This document shows, in pieces, positions 43,608-51,497 of a stretch of DNA of 64,000 nucleotides; within the stretch, counting starts at the first letter, position 1, and every line of letters starts with the position of its first letter. Below the pieces are notes generated by a model. That model had not been told where the DNA came from, searched no databases, and saw only the letters and a list, made by a program, of their open reading frames with translations. Origin of the DNA: Flavobacterium degerlachei (GTDB lineage Bacteria > Bacteroidota > Bacteroidia > Flavobacteriales > Flavobacteriaceae). The stretch is taken from the NCBI RefSeq assembly GCF_900106645.1, contig NZ_FNMV01000006.1, positions 175,807-239,806 of the forward strand, given 5' to 3'. Made by a program: the position numbers and the translations under genes.

Positions 43608-44771
43608 TTACTCCAAATTTAAGTAAAATAAATCCGATGCAATTCCATCTGTCAAAAACTTTCCTTTTTTGGTAGGTTTTAAAATAGCATTTTCTATCGA
43701 AAGTAAATCGTCATTCAAGTATTTCTGAGCTTGTTTCATTAAATAATCCAAATAGGTTTTACCAAATTCTGATTCAATTCTATCTAAAGAAACTCCCCAA
43801 ATAGTGCGCAATCCTGTCATAATATATTCATTATAACGATCCGATACCGAAAGGATTTCAATCTCATTTGGCAGTTTATCCGCATCTATAGATTTTATAT
43901 ATAACGGATTGTTAGCAATATTCCAAGAGCGAGAAACCCCGTCATAACTGTGTGCCGAAGGTCCAATTCCGATATATTTCTTTCCTAGCCAATAAGCCGA
44001 ATTATTCTTGGAAAAATAGTTTTCCTTACCAAAATTAGACAGCTCGTAATGAATAAAACCATTCGCCTCAAGCATATCCACCAGAATCATAAAATGTTCT
44101 TGCGCTACTTCGTCATTTGGCTCTGCTATTTTTCCGGTATCAATTAATTTCTTCAAAGCTGTTTTAGGCTCTACCGTCAAAGCATAACTAGAAATATGCG
44201 GAATCCCGAAAGACAACGCTTTCTCGATATTCTGCTTCCATTTTTCGTTGCTCATTTGCTGCGCCTGTTCGCCATTCTGGCTCGAGTCAGGAACTCCATA
44301 AATCAAATCAATCGAAATATTATCAAAATAACGGGTCGCTTCTTGCAAACACTTCTGGGCTTCCTCTGAATTATGCGCGCGATTCATCATTCGTAAATCA
44401 TCTTCAAAAAAAGACTGTATTCCGATGCTCAGTCTGTTGATTTTACTTTTCGACAATTCCAGAATTCTTTCACTCGATAAATCATCAGGATTGGCTTCGA
44501 GTGTAATTTCGGGATTTTCTGAAACGCTATAATTTTCATAAACTGCCGCAATCAAAAAATCTATTTCTTCAGAAGTCAATACGCTGGGCGTTCCTCCTCC
44601 AAAATAAATCGTTTCTACGATCTCATTTTCAGATTCACTTTTGCGCATTTTAATTTCTTTGACCAAAGCCAAAACCATCTCGTCTTTCTTTTTCATTGAA
44701 GTCGAAAAATGAAAATCGCAGTAATGGCAAGCTTGCTTGCAGAATGGTATGTGTATGTAGATTCCTGACAT
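43608..44771 (-). CDS. hemW: Radical SAM haem chaperone HemW
   Basis: 387 aa. N-terminal YIHIPFCKQACHYCDFHF has the CxxxCxxC cluster motif plus the extra Cys-x-Phe spacing typical of HemW. IYFGGGTPSVL, ITLEANPDDLS, RLSIGIQSF and GIGPSAHSY follow in order, then a C-terminal HemN-like domain. HemW delivers haem to respiratory enzymes; older annotations call it oxygen-independent coproporphyrinogen oxidase. Downstream of ruvC with a gene-less hairpin between them. Confidence 0.93.
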   Translation of the reverse strand: MSGIYIHIPFCKQACHYCDFHFSTSMKKKDEMVLALVKEIKMRKSESENEIVETIYFGGGTPSVLTSEEIDFLIAAVYENYSVSENPEITLEANPDDLSSERILELSKSKINRLSIGIQSFFEDDLRMMNRAHNSEEAQKCLQEATRYFDNISIDLIYGVPDSSQNGEQAQQMSNEKWKQNIEKALSFGIPHISSYALTVEPKTALKKLIDTGKIAEPNDEVAQEHFMILVDMLEANGFIHYELSNFGKENYFSKNNSAYWLGKKYIGIGPSAHSYDGVSRSWNIANNPLYIKSIDADKLPNEIEILSVSDRYNEYIMTGLRTIWGVSLDRIESEFGKTYLDYLMKQAQKYLNDDLLSIENAILKPTKKGKFLTDGIASDLFYLNLE

Positions 44772-44782
44772 ATTAAGTGGTC

Positions 44783-44837
44783 AGTGATCAGTGGTCAGTG
44801 GTCAGTTCTGAAAACTGAATACTGAATACTAGTCACT
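44783..44837. repeat. Gene-less stutter hairpin between hemW and ruvC
   Basis: Left arm 44783-44807 (GGTCAGT repeats) and right arm 44813-44837 (ACTGAAT repeats) match as inverted repeats at 19 of 25 positions with a 5-nt loop. The right arm runs into the ruvC stop codon. Resembles the repeat arms around the four-helix and GxxExxY genes but encloses no gene. Confidence 0.7.
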
Positions 44838-45390
44838 ATTTTTTAACTCGTTCTTCATTTTGTTTTACAAAAGCATCCCAGCCAGTATAGCTTTTCGTTC
44901 CAACTACTTTTCCTGAATTGAAAAAGTGACAAACCGCAGCTGCAAGTCCATCGGTGCTATCCAGATTTTTAGGTAGTTCTTTTAGTCCCAATAATTGCTG
45001 TAGCATTTTAGCAACCTGTTCCTTGCTGGCATTTCCGTTTCCAGTAATAGCCATTTTTATTTTCTTAGGTTCATATTCGGTGATGGGAATATCTCTCGAA
45101 AGTCCTGCAGCCATCGCAACTCCTTGCGCACGACCCAACTTCAACATCGATTGTACGTTTTTCCCAAAGAAAGGCGCTTCAATCGCAATTTCATCCGGAT
45201 GATGCGTATCTATCAATTCAATGGTACGTTCAAAAATTCGTTTTAGTTTCATATAATGGTCGTCCATTTTATTCAACTGCAACTCGTTCAACTGAATAAA
45301 TTCCATTTTTTTATTGATAACACGTATCAAACCAAAACCCATTATGGTAGTTCCTGGGTCAATTCCTAATATGATGCGTTCGTTTGCCAT
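44836..45390 (-). CDS. ruvC: Crossover junction endodeoxyribonuclease RuvC
   Basis: 184 aa, normal length. [16 protein letters not shown] holds the first catalytic Asp; [20 protein letters not shown] the Glu and DNA-contact segment; [20 protein letters not shown] and [10 protein letters not shown] the C-terminal acidic pair. Resolves Holliday junctions with RuvAB. Its stop codon lies at the edge of a stutter hairpin. Confidence 0.96.
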   Translation of the reverse strand: MANERIILGIDPGTTIMGFGLIRVINKKMEFIQLNELQLNKMDDHYMKLKRIFERTIELIDTHHPDEIAIEAPFFGKNVQSMLKLGRAQGVAMAAGLSRDIPITEYEPKKIKMAITGNGNASKEQVAKMLQQLLGLKELPKNLDSTDGLAAAVCHFFNSGKVVGTKSYTGWDAFVKQNEERVKK

Positions 45391-45415
45391 TATTATTTTG
45401 ATGCGATTTTTTTGT

Positions 45416-45635
45416 TACACAGAGTCCCGCAAAGAAAGCTCAGAGATACATAAAGAAATCTAAACCTTAGAGAAACTTTGAAGTCTCTTTGTGAATCTTT
45501 GCGAAATATACTTATCACACAAAGATACTATAAGGAAACACAGAGAAACACGAAAATCTATTTACCAATCGACCAAACAATAAACTTTGCGCTGCTTACT
45601 AATTTCTCTGTGAATCTTTGTGAAATAGCATTTTC
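45416..45635. repeat. Two tandem degenerate stutter hairpins, no gene
   Basis: The 272-bp gap between ruvC and the next gene is filled by CGCAAAGA and CTTTGTGAATCTTTG stutters. The segment TCTTTGTGAATCTTTGCGAA (45487-45506) recurs as TCTGTGAATCTTTGTGAAAT (45607-45626), and each has an inverted partner upstream (ACACAAAGAT and ACACAGAGAAAC; CGCAAAGAAAGCTCAGAG). Same repeat family as the arms at 43129 and 43565. Confidence 0.7.
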
Positions 45636-45662
45636 ACAATACTTTTCCCTTTCTTTGCACTC

Positions 45663-46628
45663 ATGATTTCGATTCCTCACAAAACTAAACAATTCCTCGT
45701 ACTTCTAATCAAAGTTTTGATTGTCGCTGGCGCATTTTATTTTATTTACAATCAGCTGGCAAATAATGACAAGCTAGATTGGGTTCAGTTTACGGCCAAA
45801 TTTAAAAAAAACCAGTCGGTTTTAGGAATAAGTTTTATTTTACTGCTGAGTGTTTTGAATCGCTATTTTGAAATTTTAAAATGGCAGAATTTAGCTTCCT
45901 ACATCAAACCTATTTCTGTATCTGAAGCCACAAAACAAGTTTTGGCCGCACTTACCGCAGGGATTTTTACTCCAAACGGTGTAGGCGAATATGCCGGAAA
46001 AGCATTGTATTATGAAAAGAACGAAACCAAACAGGTTGTTTTCCTAAACCTGATTTGCAACGGAATCCAAATGGTACTAACAGTAATCATTGGAATATTT
46101 GGCTTGCTGTATTTTAATGCTAAATACGATGTCATCACCACCAAAACGGTCGTTATCCTTTTTGGAGTACTAATCTTGACTTTCGTTATCTTGTTTTCGT
46201 TAAAGAAAATTGCAATCAAAGGATATTCAATCGAAAAATTGATTCACAAAATTAATGAAGTCCCTAAACGTATTCATCAAAAAAACATCCTTTTAGGAAT
46301 TTGTCGTTATATCGTTTTTTCGCATCAATATTATTTTTTATTTCTCGCTTTTGATGTCGATTTGCCTTACTTAACACTGATGTCAGCCGTGACTAGTGTT
46401 TACTTTTTGGCATCATCATTGCCCACTTTTCAGTTTTTGGACTTTGCTGTAAAAGGTAGTGTCGCTATATTTTTCTTTGGCATTTTGGGCGTAAACGAAT
46501 GGATTGTCATTTTTGTATCAACACTAATGTGGTTTTTAAATGTTGTGCTACCCGTAGTTATAGGAAGTTATTATGTGCTGATTTTTAAATCCTCTACCCA
46601 GCCCTCTCCAAAAGAGAGGGAGGCATAA
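45663..46628 (+). CDS. Flippase-like integral membrane protein (UPF0104 / LPG-synthase TM region)
   Basis: 321 aa, about eight helices. LSVLNRYFEILKWQNLASYI and the motif TPNGVGEYAGKALYYEK (residues ~106-122) fit the lysylphosphatidylglycerol-synthase transmembrane/UPF0104 family; there is no catalytic GNAT domain. The last 12 codons (SSTQPSPKEREA) derive from a CCCTCTCCAAAAGAGAGGG palindrome, so the C-terminus appears extended by repeat DNA. Followed after 15 bp by a GT2 gene, probably co-transcribed. Confidence 0.8.
   Translation: MISIPHKTKQFLVLLIKVLIVAGAFYFIYNQLANNDKLDWVQFTAKFKKNQSVLGISFILLLSVLNRYFEILKWQNLASYIKPISVSEATKQVLAALTAGIFTPNGVGEYAGKALYYEKNETKQVVFLNLICNGIQMVLTVIIGIFGLLYFNAKYDVITTKTVVILFGVLILTFVILFSLKKIAIKGYSIEKLIHKINEVPKRIHQKNILLGICRYIVFSHQYYFLFLAFDVDLPYLTLMSAVTSVYFLASSLPTFQFLDFAVKGSVAIFFFGILGVNEWIVIFVSTLMWFLNVVLPVVIGSYYVLIFKSSTQPSPKEREA
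46592..46624. repeat. Palindromic repeat at 3' end of a coding region
   Basis: CCCTCTCC-AAAA-GAGAGGG hairpin flanked by CTACCCAG and AGGC, inside the last codons of the flippase-like gene. It is a known style of Bacteroidota intergenic palindrome. Confidence 0.6.
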
Positions 46629-46643
46629 ACTAATAAAATAATT

Positions 46644-47747
46644 ATGATTACAATTATTTTATTTTTAACTCTATTCATTTACGTCATAGCTATTGCAGGT
46701 TTAATCTATGGGTTTACAAAAATCACAACTTTTGACACAATCGATTTGGAACCTAAAACCAAATTTACAATTATCGTCCCTTTCAGAAACGAAGCCGAAA
46801 ACCTAGCTGTTTTATTGGATAGTTTCTCGAAACTAAATTACCCTACAGACTTATTTGAAGTGATTCTGGTTGATGATGAATCCGAAACAAAATTTAAAGT
46901 TCAAAGTTTAAAGTTTAAAGTTTCGGTCCTAAATAATATTCGGGTTTCAAACTCACCAAAAAAAGATGCGATTGTATCCGCTATGAACGTTGTAAATACG
47001 GATTGGATTATCACCACAGACGCAGATTGCGTGGTCAATGCCAATTGGTTATTGACATTGGATAATTACATCCAGAGTCATGAAGTTACGATGATTGCTG
47101 GAGCGGTATCCTATGATTGCAGTAATTCGTTCCTACATCAATTCCAGCAACTGGACTTGGCGAGCCTGCAAGGGGCAACCATCGGTAGTTTTGGAATAGA
47201 AAAAGGATTTATATGCAATGGCGCCAACTTGGCCTATACCAAAACCATTTTTCAACAGCTGAACGGCTTTAACGGCAACGATAAAATTGCCAGCGGTGAT
47301 GATGTCTTTTTATTGCAGAAAGCTATTGCAAAATTCCCTGAGCAAGTCCACTATTTAAAATCTAAAAACAACATCGTTACTACCAAACCACTGAATGACT
47401 GGAAATCATTGTTTTATCAAAGGGTGCGTTGGGCTTCCAAAACGACTTCTTATCAAAGTAGTTTTGGGAAATTTTTGGGCGTTGTTGTTTTAATGGGAAA
47501 CTTATGCTGGATATTGGCTGTCGGGTTCTGGATATTTGGGCTGATACCAATTGAATTTGTAATCATTTTATCCCTGCTCAAATTTGCAGTCGATGCTGTT
47601 TTGATATTTAAAACCAATACTTTTCTTGGACAAAAAAGCCACCACCTCATTTTAGGAAGCCTACTCTATCCTTTTTTCAGCGTTTGCGTAGCTTTCTATT
47701 CTTTGTTTGGTAAATACGAATGGAAAGGACGGCAGTTTTCTAAATAG
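46644..47747 (+). CDS. Membrane-bound family 2 glycosyltransferase
   Basis: 367 aa. N-terminal helix (1-22), GT2 core TIIVPFRNEAENLAVLLDSF (~43-62), VILVDDESE, ITTDADCVVN (DxD, ~120), GANLAYTK and QRVRWASK (the QxxRW motif of processive transferases), then two or three C-terminal helices. A TTTAAAGTT stutter inserts the residues KFKVQSLKFKV in frame right after VDDESET, in the nucleotide-binding loop region, which may affect activity. Confidence 0.87.
   Translation: MITIILFLTLFIYVIAIAGLIYGFTKITTFDTIDLEPKTKFTIIVPFRNEAENLAVLLDSFSKLNYPTDLFEVILVDDESETKFKVQSLKFKVSVLNNIRVSNSPKKDAIVSAMNVVNTDWIITTDADCVVNANWLLTLDNYIQSHEVTMIAGAVSYDCSNSFLHQFQQLDLASLQGATIGSFGIEKGFICNGANLAYTKTIFQQLNGFNGNDKIASGDDVFLLQKAIAKFPEQVHYLKSKNNIVTTKPLNDWKSLFYQRVRWASKTTSYQSSFGKFLGVVVLMGNLCWILAVGFWIFGLIPIEFVIILSLLKFAVDAVLIFKTNTFLGQKSHHLILGSLLYPFFSVCVAFYSLFGKYEWKGRQFSK
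46889..46922. repeat. AAAGTTTAAAGTTT stutter inserted in frame in GT2 gene
   Basis: Tandem TTTAAAGTT/TTCAAAGTT units within the coding region, encoding KFKVQSLKFKV. Typical of Bacteroidota stutter repeats that are usually found between genes. Confidence 0.65.
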
Positions 47748-48453
47748 TTTTATTAGACCTAAAAAAGAACCCCACCAATGTCAAAGAGAAAATCATTGGC
47801 GAAATAACACTAACTATCGCGTTGCCTATCTTATTAAGTTCCGTTCCAAAATAGAACCGCAAAGCGATCGCAAAAACCGCAAAGAGAAAAGTCAAATACC
47901 AATAATTAAAATTAATTAATCTCAGCTCTTTACTGTCAGCATGAAGAGTATAGATATACCATGAAATGTATATTAATCCAACTATCGAACTTAAATGTTG
48001 TGCTATTTTATAAACTGGAATTGAAAGAAATTCGACATTAAAAAAGGAAATTCGCTGCACTAAATAGCCGTCCCAATGTGTCATGGAGTCCCATAAAATA
48101 TGAGAAACAGCCCCTAAAAAAAAGGAAACTAAAACTAGGATCAAATTATTTTTGAAGTAATCAATCCAATTTGATTTTTTTAAAACCCACAATCTTTTTT
48201 GAAAAAAAAGTGGCGCATTTTCTATCAAAGGCTTTTTTATAATTTCATGAAAAGCGAACATCACTATAAAGCCTAATGGAAAATCAATTAGAAATATTCC
48301 CATAAAGGTATGGCTAATTTCACTCTGCATTCTCATTCGAAAAAAATACTCAAAGTCAGGAGACATCGAACCCACTATCAAAGCGGTAGCTGACAATTTC
48401 TTGTTTTTTAAAAATGGTAATAGAATCGCGGGATGTGAAAAAGTAAATGGCAT
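47740..48453 (-). CDS. DUF4184 family membrane protein
   Basis: 237 aa, about six helices. MPFTFSHPAILLPFL and LIVGSMSPDFEYFFRMR are the family's N-terminal His/Asp signature, and GAVSHILWDSMTHWDG a second His/Asp cluster, like zinc-dependent membrane hydrolases. Function unknown. Overlaps the convergent GT2 gene by 8 bp. Confidence 0.85.
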   Translation of the reverse strand: MPFTFSHPAILLPFLKNKKLSATALIVGSMSPDFEYFFRMRMQSEISHTFMGIFLIDFPLGFIVMFAFHEIIKKPLIENAPLFFQKRLWVLKKSNWIDYFKNNLILVLVSFFLGAVSHILWDSMTHWDGYLVQRISFFNVEFLSIPVYKIAQHLSSIVGLIYISWYIYTLHADSKELRLINFNYWYLTFLFAVFAIALRFYFGTELNKIGNAIVSVISPMIFSLTLVGFFFRSNKTI

Positions 48454-48456
48454 TAT

Positions 48457-48975
48457 TTACTCAACTTTAAGGATTACAGGAAGTATAAATTGTGTTTTTA
48501 CCGGAATTCCTCTTTTAATTGCAGGATTCACCTTTGGAAAATTAACCAACCTTGCGGTCAAAATACTGTCAATTTTAATAGTATCATAAGCGACTGAATC
48601 CTTTGGAAATTGAGGTTCAAATTTCATCTTCGCATTTGGATAAACGGTAACTTTCACTTCGATAGTATCTAATTCGGGATAGAGTACCGAAAGTGTATCA
48701 CTGCTCAATTTATCTTGTATTAGTTCAGTTAAATACTGAAAAAAGCAGTGCTGACGCGCTGTTTTGTCTTCCACTTTATCGCAATCCACAAAAGATGGGT
48801 ATTCGTCAACTTCCTTCCAATTGATTGCTTTCAACTCCTTTTGTAACAATTCCTTTTGTGAAGGGACTTGCTTTTCGAAGTATTGGCAGGAATTAAAAAG
48901 TAAGAATACTAAAAAAAAGTAATATTGCTTCAATGTCTGTTTTTTGAATTGGACGTATAGTGTATAAAAATACAA
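48457..48975 (-). CDS. Hypothetical lipoprotein with TonB-like C-terminal end
   Basis: 172 aa from ATG 48975; an in-frame TTG 14 codons later would give a cleaner signal peptide (KQYYFFLVFLLFNSC). The lipobox is LFNSC. The C-terminal ~75 residues (KVTVYPNAKMKFEPQFPKDS; NPAIKRGIPVKTQFILPVIL) look like a TonB_C/energy-transducer end domain. Function unknown; 3 bp upstream of the DUF4184 gene, same strand. Confidence 0.62.
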   Translation of the reverse strand: MYFYTLYVQFKKQTLKQYYFFLVFLLFNSCQYFEKQVPSQKELLQKELKAINWKEVDEYPSFVDCDKVEDKTARQHCFFQYLTELIQDKLSSDTLSVLYPELDTIEVKVTVYPNAKMKFEPQFPKDSVAYDTIKIDSILTARLVNFPKVNPAIKRGIPVKTQFILPVILKVE

Positions 48976-49105
48976 TTATTATTTTTGACATTCTTTCGAA
49001 AGTTCCTAATATTAGTAGCTTTCAAAAAAAAGCTGCCTTTTTTCACTATTCACCTTGATGAATAATGGTACTTTTATATTTTTCAAAATTACTGAAAATA
49101 AATTT

Positions 49106-49606
49106 ATGGACGCATTACTTTTAATCATTGGTTTCATTTGTATGCTTATAGGTATTCTAGGCTGTTTTTTACCTGTTTTACCAGGCCTAGGAATAAGTTG
49201 GCTAGGAATAGTTTTGCTTTATTTTACAACAGCAGTTCCTGCAAATTATTGGATTTTAGGGATTACATTATTAATCACAGTTGTAATTTCTGTTCTTGAT
49301 TATACAATACCTGCACGTGGAACAAAGCATTTTGGAGGAACTAAATACGGAATCTGGGGAACCAACATTGGTTTAATCATTGGTATTCTTTCCCCTATTC
49401 CTTTTGGCTTTTTAATAGGTCCTTTTCTAGGTGCTTTTTTAGGAGAACTCTTTTTTGGTTCTAAAAATCATGGTCGGGCATTAAAAGCAGCTTCCGGATC
49501 TTTTATAGGATTTTTAGCCTCTACGTTTATACAATTTTTAGTTTGCCTACTTTTTTTGGGATTATTTATTAGCCTAGTATGGCAATACAAGGAAGCTTTG
49601 TTTTAA
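49106..49606 (+). CDS. DUF456 family membrane protein
   Basis: 166 aa from ATG 49106 (MDALLLIIGFICMLIGILGC); an upstream ATG at 49055 adds a 17-residue polar tail not expected for the family. Glycine-rich helices with PVLPGLGISWLGI and GTKYGIWGTNIGLIIGI then GPFLGAFLGELFFG are the DUF456 pattern. Function unknown. Confidence 0.85.
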   Translation: MDALLLIIGFICMLIGILGCFLPVLPGLGISWLGIVLLYFTTAVPANYWILGITLLITVVISVLDYTIPARGTKHFGGTKYGIWGTNIGLIIGILSPIPFGFLIGPFLGAFLGELFFGSKNHGRALKAASGSFIGFLASTFIQFLVCLLFLGLFISLVWQYKEALF

Positions 49607-49771
49607 CTGAAGTACATTAGCTTTTACAATTATCGCCCTTTATTTTAATCAAATTTGGCCATCTTAACTATTTTAAAATCAAAATTTAAAATCGATAAAA
49701 AATTTTGGTCTTTAACTTTTTTTTGTGATATTCGCAAAGAATACCATTAAATCCTCATAAAAAATAGCTCG

Positions 49772-50350
49772 TTGAATAAAGACACTATAAATACCTCTTT
49801 TTTTATTCATCAATTGAAGGAAGGCGAAAACGCCGCCTTTGAAACGCTGTACCAATTGTATTTCCAAAAATTATTTCATTTTGCCAATAGTTATATTGAA
49901 GATGAAGAGGAGGCTAAAGAAATAGTTCAAAACATATATTTCAAACTTTGGAAGAAAAGAGCGAAACTAGAACTCGACTTAAACTTGCATTCCTATTTAT
50001 TCAAAATGGTTAAAAATGCTTGTTTAGATTACTTCAAGCATCAAAAAGTTCGTGCTAATTACAAAGATTTTTGTGACTCTGAAAGAAAAAGCATCAATCA
50101 CATCGCTTTATTAGATGAGGAAAGCACACTGTATATTGAAAATGAACTACTTGAAAAAATCAATAAATCAGTTGATAAGCTTCCAGAGGCTTGCAAACGA
50201 ATCTTTATAAAAAGTAGATTTCAAGGATTAAAACACAAAGAGATTGCCGAAGAACTTAATATTTCAACCAAAACAGTTGAAAACCAACTTACAAAAGCCC
50301 TTAAATTCTTACGAATGGAACTTAAGGAATACACTGCACTTTTTCTATAA
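49772..50350 (+). CDS. ECF RNA polymerase sigma factor (FecI-like)
   Basis: 192 aa with TTG start; no in-frame ATG precedes the conserved region 2. Sigma region 2: FETLYQLYFQKLFHFANSYI and EEAKEIVQNIYFKLWKKR (~20-65). Region 4: LPEACKRIFIKSRFQGLKHK and EIAEELNISTKTVENQLTKA (~130-180). Next to a FecR gene and an STN-bearing SusC gene, so it should transcribe the locus when the substrate is bound at the outer membrane. Confidence 0.92.
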   Translation: MNKDTINTSFFIHQLKEGENAAFETLYQLYFQKLFHFANSYIEDEEEAKEIVQNIYFKLWKKRAKLELDLNLHSYLFKMVKNACLDYFKHQKVRANYKDFCDSERKSINHIALLDEESTLYIENELLEKINKSVDKLPEACKRIFIKSRFQGLKHKEIAEELNISTKTVENQLTKALKFLRMELKEYTALFL

Positions 50351-50426
50351 AAACTTTTTTTCAAAAAAAATTAAGATTGACGTAGGGGTATTTTATTATT
50401 AAATCGTTTTAATATAAAATGCCCAC

Positions 50427-51401
50427 ATGAAAGAATCTGATTTAATACAATTTATAACTAAAAAAGGGAATTCTGAATTTGACCAAGAAGTAATTTCTTG
50501 GATCAATGCTTCATCAGAAAACCAAGCTTTTTTTAGCAAAATAAAAGCGGAACACCTTCTCGCTACTATAGATGACAATCTTGAAAATATAAATCCAGAA
50601 AAACAATTTGATGCTTTTTTAAATAAAAAGTCAAAAAACAACCGTCGTTTATTCTTAAGAATAGCATCGGTAATTATGATTCCATTGTTACTAACTACTT
50701 ATTTCTTTTACTCCGATAGTTTAGACAATTCAAACCCTACACAATTTACGTCCTATGCAGCTTCTGCAAAAGAACAAAAACAAATCACACTTGCTGACGG
50801 AACTATCGTTTGGCTTAACGCCGAAAGTAAAATCGTTGTCAGCGATAAATACAACAATACTGAAAGAAGAATTAGCCTTTATGGCGAAGCTTTTTTTGAT
50901 GTTGTAAAAAACAAAAACAAACCTTTTATAGTAGAAACAGCTTCTGGAATTAAAGTAAAAGTGCTGGGAACAACCTTTAATGTCAAATCGTATTCTTCTG
51001 AAAAGAACGTAGAGACAACACTTGTTACTGGAAAAGTGGAGCTGTATGATCAAAAAGAGATTACTCCTCTATTGACATTAAGGCCAAAACAGAAAGCTAC
51101 TTTTTCTAAAAAGGAGAAACAACTTTCAGTAGCTGAAGTTAGCACTGAAAACATCACATCATGGAAATCAGGTAAATTGATTTTTGACAAAACTCCTCTA
51201 GCTGAGTTTGCCTTGAATATCGAACGCTGGTATGGGGTGAAAGTAATTATTGCTTCAAATAGTTTTAAAGACTACGCTTTTTCAGGGGAAATTGACAGAA
51301 ATAATACCATTGAGGACATTATAAAAATATTGAAAGTTTCATCAAATCTAAATTGCAGTTTCAATAATACCACCAATACGCTTTTGATTAATTCAAAATA
51401 A
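50427..51401 (+). CDS. FecR-family anti-sigma factor
   Basis: 324 aa. N-terminal cytoplasmic segment (1-~70) that would bind the sigma factor, one helix at ~72-90, then the periplasmic FecR domain: ITLADGTIVWLNAESKIVVS, GEAFFDVVKNKNKPFIVETA and VKVLGTTFNVKSY. The C-terminal region (~250-324; FSGEIDRNNTIEDIIKILK) is the STN-like DUF4974 domain. It lies 77 bp after the sigma gene. Confidence 0.93.
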   Translation: MKESDLIQFITKKGNSEFDQEVISWINASSENQAFFSKIKAEHLLATIDDNLENINPEKQFDAFLNKKSKNNRRLFLRIASVIMIPLLLTTYFFYSDSLDNSNPTQFTSYAASAKEQKQITLADGTIVWLNAESKIVVSDKYNNTERRISLYGEAFFDVVKNKNKPFIVETASGIKVKVLGTTFNVKSYSSEKNVETTLVTGKVELYDQKEITPLLTLRPKQKATFSKKEKQLSVAEVSTENITSWKSGKLIFDKTPLAEFALNIERWYGVKVIIASNSFKDYAFSGEIDRNNTIEDIIKILKVSSNLNCSFNNTTNTLLINSK

Positions 51402-51403
51402 AA

Positions 51404-51431
51404 AAAAGAGAGTGCGTCAACACTCCCTTTA
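51404..51431 (+). terminator. Hairpin between fecR-like and susC-like genes
   Basis: AAAGAGAGTG / CACTCCCTTT with one mismatch, 6-nt loop; T-run short. Could attenuate read-through into susC. Confidence 0.4.
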
Positions 51432-51497
51432 TTTATAAAGGCTTTATAGCTGATTACCGTTTCTAAACAAGTACTAACAAAAAACCAAGTTAAAATT

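Noticed and set aside
44770..44840. Short repeated GGTCAGT units considered as a CRISPR array
   Set aside because: Units are 7-10 bp with no spacers; they form a hairpin, not a repeat-spacer array, and no cas genes are nearby.
47858..47895. CGCAAAG-like units resembling the stutter repeats
   Set aside because: They lie inside a transmembrane coding segment of the DUF4184 gene, where Phe/Ala/Arg codons on the other strand explain them.
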